From: Microtetraspora fusca
Lineage (GTDB): Bacteria; Actinomycetota; Actinomycetes; Streptosporangiales; Streptosporangiaceae
Length of the DNA stretch: 64,000 nucleotides
Assembly (NCBI RefSeq): GCF_001570365.1
Contig: NZ_BBYK01000039.1
Location: forward strand, 248,001-312,000
Reading direction: 5' to 3'
Part shown: positions 8,499-16,391 of the stretch, piece after piece
Position numbering within the stretch: the first letter of the stretch is position 1
Layout of the letters: each line of letters opens with the position of its first letter
Program-made: the position numbers and the translations under genes
Notes under the pieces: generated by a model
Told to the model about the DNA's origin: nothing
Database searches by the model: none
The model's input: only the letters and a program-made list of their open reading frames with translations

Positions 8499-9245
8499 AT
8501 GCTCGTGCTGGCCCATGTGAGCGACATCCACATCGACGGGAGCGAGCGGAACACCGCGCGCGCCGCGAGAGTCCTCGATCACGTCGGCGGCCTGCCCGTC
8601 GACGCGATCCTCCTCACCGGAGACATCGCCGACCACGGGGCCGTCGAGGAGTACGAGATCGCCCGCGGCCTGGTCCCGGCCGACGTGCCCTTCGTTCTGT
8701 GCCCCGGCAACCACGACCTCCGCGAGAACCTCCGCAAGGTCATGCTCGACGCGACGGAGGACGGCCGGGCCGCCGACGGGCCGGTCAACCAGGTCCTCCA
8801 CCTGCCGGGCGCGACGATCGCGCTGTGCGACTCGAGCATCCCCGGACGGCCGGACGGGCTCCTCGGCGACGAGACCCTCGACTGGCTCGACGCCGTGCTC
8901 GCCGCCGCTCCCGACGTGCCCGCCTTCGTCGGGATGCACCACCCCGCGGTCCCGCTGGGCATCCCGTACGTCGACGAGATCAGGCTGGGCGAGCCGGAGC
9001 GGCTGGCGGCGGTGCTCGCCCGGCACCCCCAGGTGGTGGCGGTGCTGGCCGGGCACGCCCACACGGGCGCGGCGACGACGTTCGCGGGCCTGCCCCTGCT
9101 GGTGGCGCCCGGCGTGGTGAACACCCTGCTGACGCCGTTCGAGACGAAGGCCCACCCGCCGATCGACCTCGACCTCCCTCCGGCCGTCGCCCTGCACGTC
9201 TTCGACGAGGGGCGGATCACCACGCACTATCGCCCCGTGGGGTGA
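8499..9245 (+). CDS. Calcineurin-like metallophosphoesterase (CpdA type)
   Basis: A 248-residue cytoplasmic phosphoesterase. The metal ligands of the family are in order: DIH in AHVSDIHIDG (residues ~9-11), GDIAD (~42-46), GNHD (~69-72), GMHH (~147-150) and GHAHTG (~186-191). This set matches the CpdA/Icc group, which hydrolyses cyclic nucleotides or other phosphodiesters; the substrate here is not determined. The ATG at 8499 follows GAGGAGAG. It lies 44 bases after the SRPBCC gene in the same direction and may share its transcript. Confidence 0.9.
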   Translation: MLVLAHVSDIHIDGSERNTARAARVLDHVGGLPVDAILLTGDIADHGAVEEYEIARGLVPADVPFVLCPGNHDLRENLRKVMLDATEDGRAADGPVNQVLHLPGATIALCDSSIPGRPDGLLGDETLDWLDAVLAAAPDVPAFVGMHHPAVPLGIPYVDEIRLGEPERLAAVLARHPQVVAVLAGHAHTGAATTFAGLPLLVAPGVVNTLLTPFETKAHPPIDLDLPPAVALHVFDEGRITTHYRPVG

Positions 9246-9384
9246 GGTCGCGCCCGCTGTCTTTCGGCACGCGTGTGGTGATCTCGTAAACGGGGACGTC
9301 ACCTCCCCGCTGGGTCAGGCGCCCCATTTTTGGGGATTTCTTTAGCCGGGCTTCATCGGGGAGGCGGCTCTGGAAACGCGCGAA

Positions 9385-10119
9385 GTGATCGTCGTCGTGG
9401 TCGCGGGCGTCCTGCTCGCCGCCGTCGCCGCCAAGGGGACCCAGCAGAGCGCCGCAGGCGCCTCGGGCGCGCGGGCCACGCCCGGCGTCGCGCGGGCCAT
9501 ACCGCTGCACAACACCCACGGCACCAAGCCGGGGCTCGCCCCGATCACCTCCACCAGGGACCGGGCCGCCGCGGTCGCGCTGATCCGGAAGCTGCGGGTC
9601 AAGGGAAGCGGCCCCAAGACCGGGTACGCGCGGACCCGCTTCGGAGAGAACTGGGCGGACACCGCCGACGGCGTGCCGTACGCGGGGAACGGCTGCAACA
9701 CCCGGAACGACCTGCTCGCCCGGGACGGCCAGAACGTCCGATATCGCCAGGGCTCACACTGCGTGGTGATCAAGATGACGCTCAAGGACCCGTACACCGG
9801 CCGGACCATCCGGTGGCGGAAGCAGCGCGCCGACGTCGTCCAGGTCGATCACGTGGTGCCGATGTCGTACTCGTGGCGCATGGGCGCCGCCCACTGGCCG
9901 ATGGCGAAACGGCTGCGCATCGCGAACGACCCGCTCAACCTGCTTCCCGTGTACGGGCCGGCCAACGAGGCCAAGGGCGGCTCAGGGCCCGCCTCATGGC
10001 TGCCTCCGAACCGGAAGATCCGTTGCGCGTACGTCACCCGGTTCGCCCAGGTCGCGCTCAAATACCACCTTCCGGTGACCCGGGCGGACAAGGCGACGAT
10101 GCTCGTTCAGTGCCGGTGA
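9385..10119 (+). CDS. Membrane-anchored or secreted HNH nuclease (DUF1524/GmrSD-C-like)
   Basis: A protein of about 244 residues opening with a hydrophobic stretch (VIVVVVAGVLLAAVAAKG) that would act as a signal peptide or anchor. The C-terminal half has the DUF1524 HNH-type layout: DHVVPMSYSWRMGA with the catalytic His pair, then ANDPLNLLPVYGPANEAKG and a closing WLPP. Cys residues at NGCNTRN and SHCVVIK probably form a disulfide, which fits export. The start is uncertain: GTG at 9385 is taken, but an in-frame CTG at 9370 has a far better GGGGAGG site at good spacing and would add METRE. Single gene with 139 bp of upstream non-coding DNA. It probably acts as an extracellular nuclease; no toxin/immunity partner is visible. 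Confidence 0.8.
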   Translation: MIVVVVAGVLLAAVAAKGTQQSAAGASGARATPGVARAIPLHNTHGTKPGLAPITSTRDRAAAVALIRKLRVKGSGPKTGYARTRFGENWADTADGVPYAGNGCNTRNDLLARDGQNVRYRQGSHCVVIKMTLKDPYTGRTIRWRKQRADVVQVDHVVPMSYSWRMGAAHWPMAKRLRIANDPLNLLPVYGPANEAKGGSGPASWLPPNRKIRCAYVTRFAQVALKYHLPVTRADKATMLVQCR

Positions 10120-10192
10120 GCCGACATCCCGCCTGCTTCATTACGATCAACACGCTCAAGTGAAATATCGGCTTATGCGTAAGGGGATGCCC

Positions 10193-11020
10193 ATGGACAC
10201 GACGACCCGCGCGCTGGTGCTCGGCGGTGGAGGCGTCGCCGGGATCGCCTGGGAGACCGGCGTTCTGGCCGGGCTCGCCGACGCCGGAGTCGACGTCACC
10301 GGCGCGGACCGGATCGTGGGCACCTCGGCCGGCTCAACCGTCGCCGCCCAGATCACCAGCGGCCTGACACTCGACGAGTTGCTCAGGCGGCAGACCGACC
10401 CGGCGGCGCAGGCCCCGGAGATCCCCAGCGGCGTGGCGATCGACGAGCTGATGGCGCAATGGGTCGAGATCTACACCCAGACCTCCGACCCTGCCGAGGC
10501 GCGCAGGAAGGCCGGGGCGCTCGCGCTCGCCGCGGCCACCGTGACGGAGGAACGGCGGCGCGAGGTCATCGCGGCGCGGCTGCCCGTCCACGAGTGGCCC
10601 GACCGCGACCTGGTCGTCGTCGCCGTCGACGCGTACACGGGCGAGCCGATCCTGTTCACGCCGCGGTCGGGCGTGAACCTGGTCGACGCGGTGGCGGCGA
10701 GCTGCGCTGTGCCGTGCGTCTGGCCTCCGGTGACCATCGGGGACACCCGCTACATGGACGGCGGCATGCGCTCGTCGAACAACGCCGACCTCGCGGCCGG
10801 TCACGACCGCGTGCTCGTGCTTTCGCCGCTTGAGGACCCGGAGCTGGCCGGGCAGGTCGCGGCGCTCGGCGCGACCGTCGAGGTCATCCAGCCCGACGAC
10901 GCCTCCCGCGCGGCCATCGGCCCCGACCCGCTCGACCCGGAGGTGCGGACGCCGTCCGCCGAGGCGGGGTACGCCCAGGGACGGGCGGCCGCCGCGACCG
11001 TCGCGGCCCTCTGGCGGTAA
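10193..11020 (+). CDS. Patatin-like phospholipase
   Basis: A 275-residue lipid acyl hydrolase. It has the complete patatin catalytic set: the Gly-rich oxyanion loop LGGGGVAGIAW near residue 10, nucleophile Ser in GTSAGS near 45-50, and catalytic Asp in DGGMRS near 190. No signal peptide is visible, so it is probably cytoplasmic and acts on membrane lipids or acyl esters. The ATG at 10193 is chosen because AAGGGG lies 6 bases upstream; in-frame starts at 10160, 10175 and 10187 have weaker sites. It is convergent with dnaB, 20 bases from that gene's stop. Confidence 0.9.
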   Translation: MDTTTRALVLGGGGVAGIAWETGVLAGLADAGVDVTGADRIVGTSAGSTVAAQITSGLTLDELLRRQTDPAAQAPEIPSGVAIDELMAQWVEIYTQTSDPAEARRKAGALALAAATVTEERRREVIAARLPVHEWPDRDLVVVAVDAYTGEPILFTPRSGVNLVDAVAASCAVPCVWPPVTIGDTRYMDGGMRSSNNADLAAGHDRVLVLSPLEDPELAGQVAALGATVEVIQPDDASRAAIGPDPLDPEVRTPSAEAGYAQGRAAAATVAALWR

Positions 11021-11040
11021 CCGCCCTCTGCGGGAGCCCG

Positions 11041-13941
11041 TCAGTGCGTGGCCATGTCCACGAAGCGGCTGTAGTGGCCCTGGAACGCCACCGTGACGGT
11101 GGCGGTGGGGCCGTTACGGTGCTTGGCCACGATCAGGTCGGCCTCGCCCGCCCTCGGCGACTCCCGCTCGTAGGCGTCCTCTCTGTGCAAGAGGATCACC
11201 ATGTCGGCGTCCTGCTCAATCGACCCAGATTCCCTCAAGTCGGACACCTGAGGCCGCTTGTCGGTGCGTTGCTCGGGACCTCGGTTGAGCTGCGAGATCG
11301 CGATGACGGGCACCTCGAGCTCCTTCGCGAGGAGCTTGAGCGACCGGGACAGCTCGGAGACCTCCTGCTGGCGGCTCTCGGTCCGCTTGGGAGAGCTCAT
11401 CAGCTGGAGGTAGTCGACGATGACGAACCGCAGGTCGTTGCGCTGTTTCAGACGGCGGCACTTGGCCCGGATCTCCATCATCGACATGTTCGGGGAGTCG
11501 TCGATGAACAGCGGCGCCTCGGCGACCTCGCCCATGCGTCGGGCCATCCGGGTCCAGTCGTCGTCGCTCATCGACCCCGAGCGCATCGTGTGCAGCCCGA
11601 CCCTCGCCTCCGCCGAAAGCAGTCGCATCGTGATCTCATTACGCGACATTTCCAGCGAGAAGATGACAGTCGTCAGGCCGTGCTTGATAGCGGCAGATCT
11701 CGCGAAATCCAGTCCGAGGGTGCTGTTGTGCGTAGGAACGCAGGCCCTGCCGGCCAGGTACATGTGGTCGGCGTTGTCCACCTCCACGCACCGCACCGGC
11801 GTCGACGGCACCGGACGGACGTCCACGATGTACCGCACCCGAGTGGACGGATGCGACCGCATGACCTGTCGCTCGGCCTTGCGGGCCAGGCGGAAGACCT
11901 TGTCGGCCGTGGTGAAATTGATCATGTAGCACACGGACGACTGCGCCGATCGGCCCCTGACCGGCTTGGTCTTCATCGTGGCCCGGTAGCCGAGGCTCAG
12001 AACGAGTTCGAGGGCGTCCTCCGCGAGCCTCCTGTTGGTCACCGCGATCTGGATCTGGCCGTCGCGGCTCACGTATCCGTCGGTGTCCAAGAGTCCGGAC
12101 AGGAGAGCCCGCCGCTGGCCTTCCGAGGCCCGGAGATACTGCTGAGGAATGTGCTTGTTTCCCAGGACGCCAAGACCGCGCAGGATGGCCTGAACCGTGC
12201 CGTGCCGCTTGCGACAGGCCTTGCACCGCCGAAGACCGCTGGACGGAGCTCCGCAGTCGGGACATGTGGGAGCCGGTGCAGGCGGTGAGACGAACCGAGC
12301 CCTGCCCCCGCACGACCGGCCGCATGTGCGCACCTGGGAGTTCTTGGGCACGAACAGCGCCCCGCACACGACACACACCCGCGGGGCGACGGGCGGCTCG
12401 GGAAGCCTCAGCGAGTACGTCGGCTCCGACCCGATGCGAGAGACCAGCAGCCCCTCCGCCTCGATGTTGGCGACGATCTCCGGGTCGACCGTGGTGAGCC
12501 GCGCGGCGGCACTGTGCCCGTCGCCGAGCCATGCGCCGAGCGCGTACGGAGGCAGCGGCAGATCGCGTTCGGGCAGCGCGAAGGGGGCGGCGACCGCCAC
12601 CGCGTGGTTGGGCCGGTTGTCCGACGAGCAGCGCAACGTGGCCGCGATCTCCTCGGTGGTCACGACGTCCCTGTGGATGGCCGTCGTCGCCGCGTTTCTC
12701 GGCCGACCGGCACGGGCGTAAAGCGCCGTGAACAGGCGCCGGCGCGAGTAGCCGGGGGTGTTCCACAGGTAGCCGCGGGCGGAGCCGCTCACCTGTCGAG
12801 CCACCTTGCCCGCGCTCCCGATCTCCTTCTGCACCGTGTGAAGGACGTTCCGGAACTCGGCGCCCACCATGGCGAGCGCCTCGCGGTGGGTGACGAGATC
12901 GTCCTCGCGGGCCGGCGACGCTTCGTACGCGCTCCTTACACGGCTGACAGACTGGGCCGGCCAGTGAAGAGCGCGCCCGCTCTCCGCTCGTTGCCTTCGG
13001 GCCGCCCTCGTGGTCGTCCGCCATTGGTGCGAGCCGTCGGCCACGATCACCGTGCCGTCGCTGAACTCGACCTCGTAACACGGCCGTCCGTGCATGACCT
13101 CAGTGGCGGCGACGACTCGTGTGGGGACCCCGTCAGCGCCGAGAAGACAGTCACCCACCTTCACGTCGCCCATGTTCGTCCAGCCCGTGGGAGTGGGCAG
13201 CGGAGTGTCCAGGGCAAGGGCCTTGCCGATCGCGGGGCGAGCGGCCACGACGATCATTTGGCCGGGGTGCAAACCGTTGGTGAGGGCGTCGAGGTCCTGG
13301 AAGCCGGTGGGGACGCCGACCATCTGGCCGTGGCGGCTGCCGATGGCCTCGATCTCGTCCAGCGCGCCCGGCATGATCTCCGACAGCGGCAGGTAGTCCT
13401 CAGAGGTACGCCGCTCGGTCACCTTGTAGATCTCGCCCTGCGCGCGGTCGACCAGGTCGTCGACCTCCTCGCCCTGGCCGCCGTACCCGTAGGAGACGAT
13501 GCGCGTGCCGGCCTCGATCAGCCGGCGCAGCACGGCCTGCTCCCGCACGATCTTGGCGTAGTAACCCGCGTTGGCCGCGGTGGGCACGACCGCGGTCAGC
13601 GTGTGGAGGTAGGGGGCGCCGCCGACCCGGCCCAGCTCGCCGCGCTTCTGCAGATCGTCCAGGATCATGATCGAGTCGGCGGGCTCGCCCCGGCCGTAGA
13701 GGTCGGTGATGACGTCGTAGATGATCTGGTGCGCGGGGCGGTAGAAGTCGTCGGCGCGCAGCACCTCGACCACGTCGGCGATCGCGTCCTTCGACAGCAT
13801 CATGCCGCCGAGAACGGACTGCTCGGCCTCGATGTTGTGCGGCGGAGTCCGCTCGAAGGTGACGTCGGAGCCACCCGGCCCACCGGGGCCGCCGGGGCCG
13901 CCGGGACCTCCCGGCCCGCCCGGGAAATCAAGAACGCTCAC
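11041..13941 (-). CDS. dnaB: Replicative DNA helicase DnaB containing an intein
   Basis: The replication-fork helicase, 966 residues as translated and 467 after splicing. The N-terminal domain (NIEAEQSVLGGMMLSKDAI) binds primase and rings the hexamer; the RecA-like domain holds the P-loop ARPAIGK/ST, Walker B FVIVDYLQLM, and the arginine-finger region SDLRESGSIEQDADMV. The intein separates Lys and Ser of the P-loop, so the helicase is inactive until splicing. Residues 9-24 are a Gly-Gly-Pro repeat. GTG at 13941 has a GGGGGG tract 8 bases upstream; GTG at 13950 is the alternative. It is divergent from the MATE gene with 326 bp between. Its place near rplI/rpsF matches the usual actinobacterial order. 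The only copy in the window. Confidence 0.97.
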   Translation of the reverse strand: MSVLDFPGGPGGPGGPGGPGGPGGSDVTFERTPPHNIEAEQSVLGGMMLSKDAIADVVEVLRADDFYRPAHQIIYDVITDLYGRGEPADSIMILDDLQKRGELGRVGGAPYLHTLTAVVPTAANAGYYAKIVREQAVLRRLIEAGTRIVSYGYGGQGEEVDDLVDRAQGEIYKVTERRTSEDYLPLSEIMPGALDEIEAIGSRHGQMVGVPTGFQDLDALTNGLHPGQMIVVAARPAIGKALALDTPLPTPTGWTNMGDVKVGDCLLGADGVPTRVVAATEVMHGRPCYEVEFSDGTVIVADGSHQWRTTTRAARRQRAESGRALHWPAQSVSRVRSAYEASPAREDDLVTHREALAMVGAEFRNVLHTVQKEIGSAGKVARQVSGSARGYLWNTPGYSRRRLFTALYARAGRPRNAATTAIHRDVVTTEEIAATLRCSSDNRPNHAVAVAAPFALPERDLPLPPYALGAWLGDGHSAAARLTTVDPEIVANIEAEGLLVSRIGSEPTYSLRLPEPPVAPRVCVVCGALFVPKNSQVRTCGRSCGGRARFVSPPAPAPTCPDCGAPSSGLRRCKACRKRHGTVQAILRGLGVLGNKHIPQQYLRASEGQRRALLSGLLDTDGYVSRDGQIQIAVTNRRLAEDALELVLSLGYRATMKTKPVRGRSAQSSVCYMINFTTADKVFRLARKAERQVMRSHPSTRVRYIVDVRPVPSTPVRCVEVDNADHMYLAGRACVPTHNSTLGLDFARSAAIKHGLTTVIFSLEMSRNEITMRLLSAEARVGLHTMRSGSMSDDDWTRMARRMGEVAEAPLFIDDSPNMSMMEIRAKCRRLKQRNDLRFVIVDYLQLMSSPKRTESRQQEVSELSRSLKLLAKELEVPVIAISQLNRGPEQRTDKRPQVSDLRESGSIEQDADMVILLHREDAYERESPRAGEADLIVAKHRNGPTATVTVAFQGHYSRFVDMATH
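11725..13221 (-). other. DnaB class 3 intein with LAGLIDADG endonuclease
   Basis: In-frame 499-residue insertion between the P-loop Lys and Ser. It begins with Ala (ALALDTPLPTPTGW), not Cys/Ser, and ends PTHN before Ser. The class 3 W-C-T signature is present: Trp in block B (DGSHQW), Cys in block F (VRCVEVDNADH), Thr in block G (PTHN). Class 3 inteins use the block F Cys to make a branched intermediate. The middle is a homing endonuclease with LAGLIDADG motifs LGAWLGDGH and LLSGLLDTDGYV, both keeping the acidic residues needed for cutting. A cysteine module lies between those motifs. There are no frameshifts, so both splicing and homing look intact. Coordinates follow from the junction codons. 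Confidence 0.93.
12199..12381 (-). other. Eight-cysteine putative zinc module within the intein endonuclease
   Basis: About 60 residues between the two LAGLIDADG motifs. Two knuckles are visible: VCVVCG followed by CGRSC (C-x2-C-x13-C-x3-C), then CPDCG followed by RCKAC (C-x2-C-x9-C-x2-C), separated by a Pro/Ala linker. The spacing is typical of zinc ribbons/fingers, and the surrounding arginines and lysines suggest DNA contact. Metal binding is inferred from spacing alone. Confidence 0.75.
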
Positions 13942-14267
13942 CGGAGACACCCCCCAACACAGCAACCCCAGTTGTAATCCGCCGGTCTGACAGTTTCGCG
14001 GCTGCCGCGCCCTACCGGCAACGCGGCCTGTGGACCCACCTGTGGATAACGTGTGCACTTCGGCCGCCCAGGTGTGAACACCCTGGGGACGAGCCTGGGG
14101 ATAACCCTGTGGCCATCGCCACTACAGCCCCATTGACCAGCCGAAACGTTATCCAAGGGCTGTGGAGGAAGGAAAGTCGGAAGATGGCCGAGACCGGATC
14201 GGCATGGCGGCGCCGCGACGCCGGGTAACAAGGCCGAGCATCGATATGTAACTGGCAAAATACCCTT
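13942..14267. promoter_or_regulatory. dnaB/MATE divergent intergenic region with DnaA boxes
   Basis: 326 bp without a gene. It holds one perfect DnaA box (TGTGGATAA, 14041-14049) and degenerate ones: TGTGGACCC at 14029, TGGGGATAA at 14096 and TTATCCAAG at 14149. The right part is less GC-rich and must carry the MATE promoter; the left part the dnaB promoter. DnaA control of dnaB is inferred, not shown. Confidence 0.6.
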
Positions 14268-15590
14268 ATGCCACTGACAAGGGACGCCGAGCGGCGGGGA
14301 GAGGCCGGCGCTGGGCACCGCGAGATCCTCCGCCTCGCCGTCCCCGCGTTCGGGGCCCTGGTCGCCGAGCCGTTGTTCCTGCTGACCGACTCCGTCATCG
14401 TCGGACGGCTGCCCGATCCGGCCCTCGGCGCTCTCGGCGTGGCGAGCGCCGCCCTCTCCGCCATCGTCGGCCTGTGCGTCTTCCTCGCGTACGGCACGAC
14501 CGCGGCGGTGGCGCGGCAGATGGGCGCGGGCGAGGCGCGCCGGGCGATGCGGCAGGGTGTGGACGGCATGTGGCTGGCCGCGGCGGTGGGCGTCGCCGTC
14601 ATCGCCGTCTGCTGGCCGCTCGCCCCGGGGATCGTCGATCTCTTCGGCGCCTCCGACCGGCTGGCCGGGCTGGCGACCACCTATCTGCGGGTCAGCCTGC
14701 TCGGCACGCCCGCCCTGCTTCTCGTGCTCGCGGGCACGGGCGTGCTGCGCGGCCTCCAGGACACGGTGACGCCTCTCGTGGTCTCGGTGGCCTCCTTCCT
14801 GCTGAACGGCGTGCTGAACGCCTGGTTCGTCCTCGGGCTCGGCTGGGGCATCGCCGGGTCGGCGTGGGGCACGGTCATCGCCCAGGCGCTCGGCGCGGCC
14901 GTCTACCTCGTCATGGTCGTCAGGGGCGCCCGGCGCCACGGCACTTCGCTCCGGCCCGACCTCGCCGGCATCCGGGCCGCTGGCACCGCCGGTCTGGCCC
15001 TGGTCATCCGTACGGCGTGCCTGCAGGTGGTGCTGCTGACCGCCACGTCGCTCGCGACCCGGATGGGCGACGCGCAGATCTCGGCGCACACCATCGCGGC
15101 GCGGATCTGGACGTTCCTCGCGTTCGCCCTGGACGCCATCGCCATCGCGGGGCAGGCGATCACCGGCCGGACCCTGGGCGCGGGCGACACGGCCGCGACC
15201 CGGTCGGCCACCCGCCGCATGGTCGCATGGGGAGTGGGGTGCGGCGTCGTCTTCGGCCTGGCCGTCCTCGCGCTCCGCCCGCTGATCCCGGGGGTGTTCG
15301 ACGCCCCTGGCGCGGTGTCCGACCGGCTGGAGGAGGTGCTGTGGCTGGTGGCACTGTTCCAGCCGATCGCGGGTGTCGTGTTCGTGCTCGACGGCGTGCT
15401 GATCGGCGCGGGCGACCAGCGTTACCTCGCCTGGGCCGGGCTGATCACGACTCTCGCGTACCTGCCGTTCGCCCTGATCGCGGGGAGCCTCGTCGCGTTG
15501 TGGGCGGCCTTCGGCGTGTGGATGCTGGCCCGGATGCTCACTCTCTCCTTCCGCGCGTACGGCACGGCCTGGCTGGTCACCGGCGCGTGA
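14268..15590 (+). CDS. MATE-family multidrug efflux transporter (DinF type)
   Basis: A 440-residue membrane protein with about twelve hydrophobic helices in two homologous halves, as expected for the MATE family. Typical sequence landmarks are the first helix region REILRLAVPAFGALVAEPLFLLTDSVIVGRL and the second-half repeat starting near residue 240 (LVIRTACLQVVLLTATSLATRM, then AHTIAARIWTFLAFALDAIAIAGQ). MATE proteins export drugs or metabolites in exchange for Na+ or H+. The ATG at 14268 has no clear ribosome-binding site, so the message may be leaderless. It is divergent from dnaB, a neighbourhood common in actinobacteria, and convergent with the amino-acid transporter operon. Confidence 0.92.
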   Translation: MPLTRDAERRGEAGAGHREILRLAVPAFGALVAEPLFLLTDSVIVGRLPDPALGALGVASAALSAIVGLCVFLAYGTTAAVARQMGAGEARRAMRQGVDGMWLAAAVGVAVIAVCWPLAPGIVDLFGASDRLAGLATTYLRVSLLGTPALLLVLAGTGVLRGLQDTVTPLVVSVASFLLNGVLNAWFVLGLGWGIAGSAWGTVIAQALGAAVYLVMVVRGARRHGTSLRPDLAGIRAAGTAGLALVIRTACLQVVLLTATSLATRMGDAQISAHTIAARIWTFLAFALDAIAIAGQAITGRTLGAGDTAATRSATRRMVAWGVGCGVVFGLAVLALRPLIPGVFDAPGAVSDRLEEVLWLVALFQPIAGVVFVLDGVLIGAGDQRYLAWAGLITTLAYLPFALIAGSLVALWAAFGVWMLARMLTLSFRAYGTAWLVTGA

Positions 15591-15647
15591 CCGGCCTGCT
15601 CGCGCCGGACCCACCGCACGGACGCCGCTGAAGGCCCCCAGAAGGCG

Positions 15648-16391
15648 TCAGAGTCGCCCGGAGTCCAGTACGCGCTGGAGGAACTCACGGGTGCGCGGAT
15701 GCTCGGGCGAGGAGAACATCTGGTCGGGAGCGCCGCGTTCGAGCAGGACGCCGCCGTCGAGGAAGCAGACGGTGTCGGAGATGTCCCTGGCGAAGCTCAT
15801 CTCGTGGGTGGCGAGGATCATCGTCATCCCGGTGTCCTTGAGCTCGCGGATGATGCTCAACACCTCGGTGACGAGGATCGGGTCGAGCGCGGAGGTCACC
15901 TCGTCGAGCAGCAGCAGCCGCGGCTGGGTGGCGATGGCCCGGATGACGGCCACCCGCTGCTGCTGGCCGCCGGAGAGCCGGTCGGGGTACTCCCCCGCCT
16001 TGTCCGCGAGACCGAACCGGGAGAGCAACTCCCGCGCCTGCTCCTCGGCCTGCGCCTGGGCGACCTTGTGGACCTTGCGCGGGGCCAGGGTGATGTTCTC
16101 CAGCACGGTCATGTGCGGAAAGAGATTGTAGGACTGGAAGACCATGCCGATCCGCTTGCGGACCTCGTCCACGTCGGCGCGCACGTCCGTGATCTCGTCG
16201 CCGTCCAGGTGGATGGCGCCGTCGTCGATGGTCTCCAGCAGGTTGACGCAGCGCAGCAGCGTGGATTTGCCGGAGCCGGAGGCCCCGATCAGGGTGACCA
16301 CCTCGTGCGCCGCCACGTCGAGGTCGATGCCGCGCAGCACGCTCTGGTCGTGGTAGTTCTTCCACACGCCCTCGATGCGCAGGAGCGTCAT
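15648..16391 (-). CDS. Polar amino-acid ABC importer, ATP-binding subunit
   Basis: A 247-residue ATPase of the GlnQ/HisP group. Walker A is GASGSGKSTL (residues ~35-44), the Q-loop is MVFQSYNLFPHM, the signature LSGGQQQRVA and Walker B LLLLDEVTSALDP. The Q-loop form FQ.YNLFPH is the usual mark of polar amino-acid uptake systems. Its start codon overlaps the stop of the permease gene by one base, giving translational coupling. With the permease and the lipoprotein upstream it forms a complete three-gene importer; specificity (glutamate/glutamine/basic amino acids) cannot be fixed from sequence. Confidence 0.94.
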   Translation of the reverse strand: MTLLRIEGVWKNYHDQSVLRGIDLDVAAHEVVTLIGASGSGKSTLLRCVNLLETIDDGAIHLDGDEITDVRADVDEVRKRIGMVFQSYNLFPHMTVLENITLAPRKVHKVAQAQAEEQARELLSRFGLADKAGEYPDRLSGGQQQRVAVIRAIATQPRLLLLDEVTSALDPILVTEVLSIIRELKDTGMTMILATHEMSFARDISDTVCFLDGGVLLERGAPDQMFSSPEHPRTREFLQRVLDSGRL

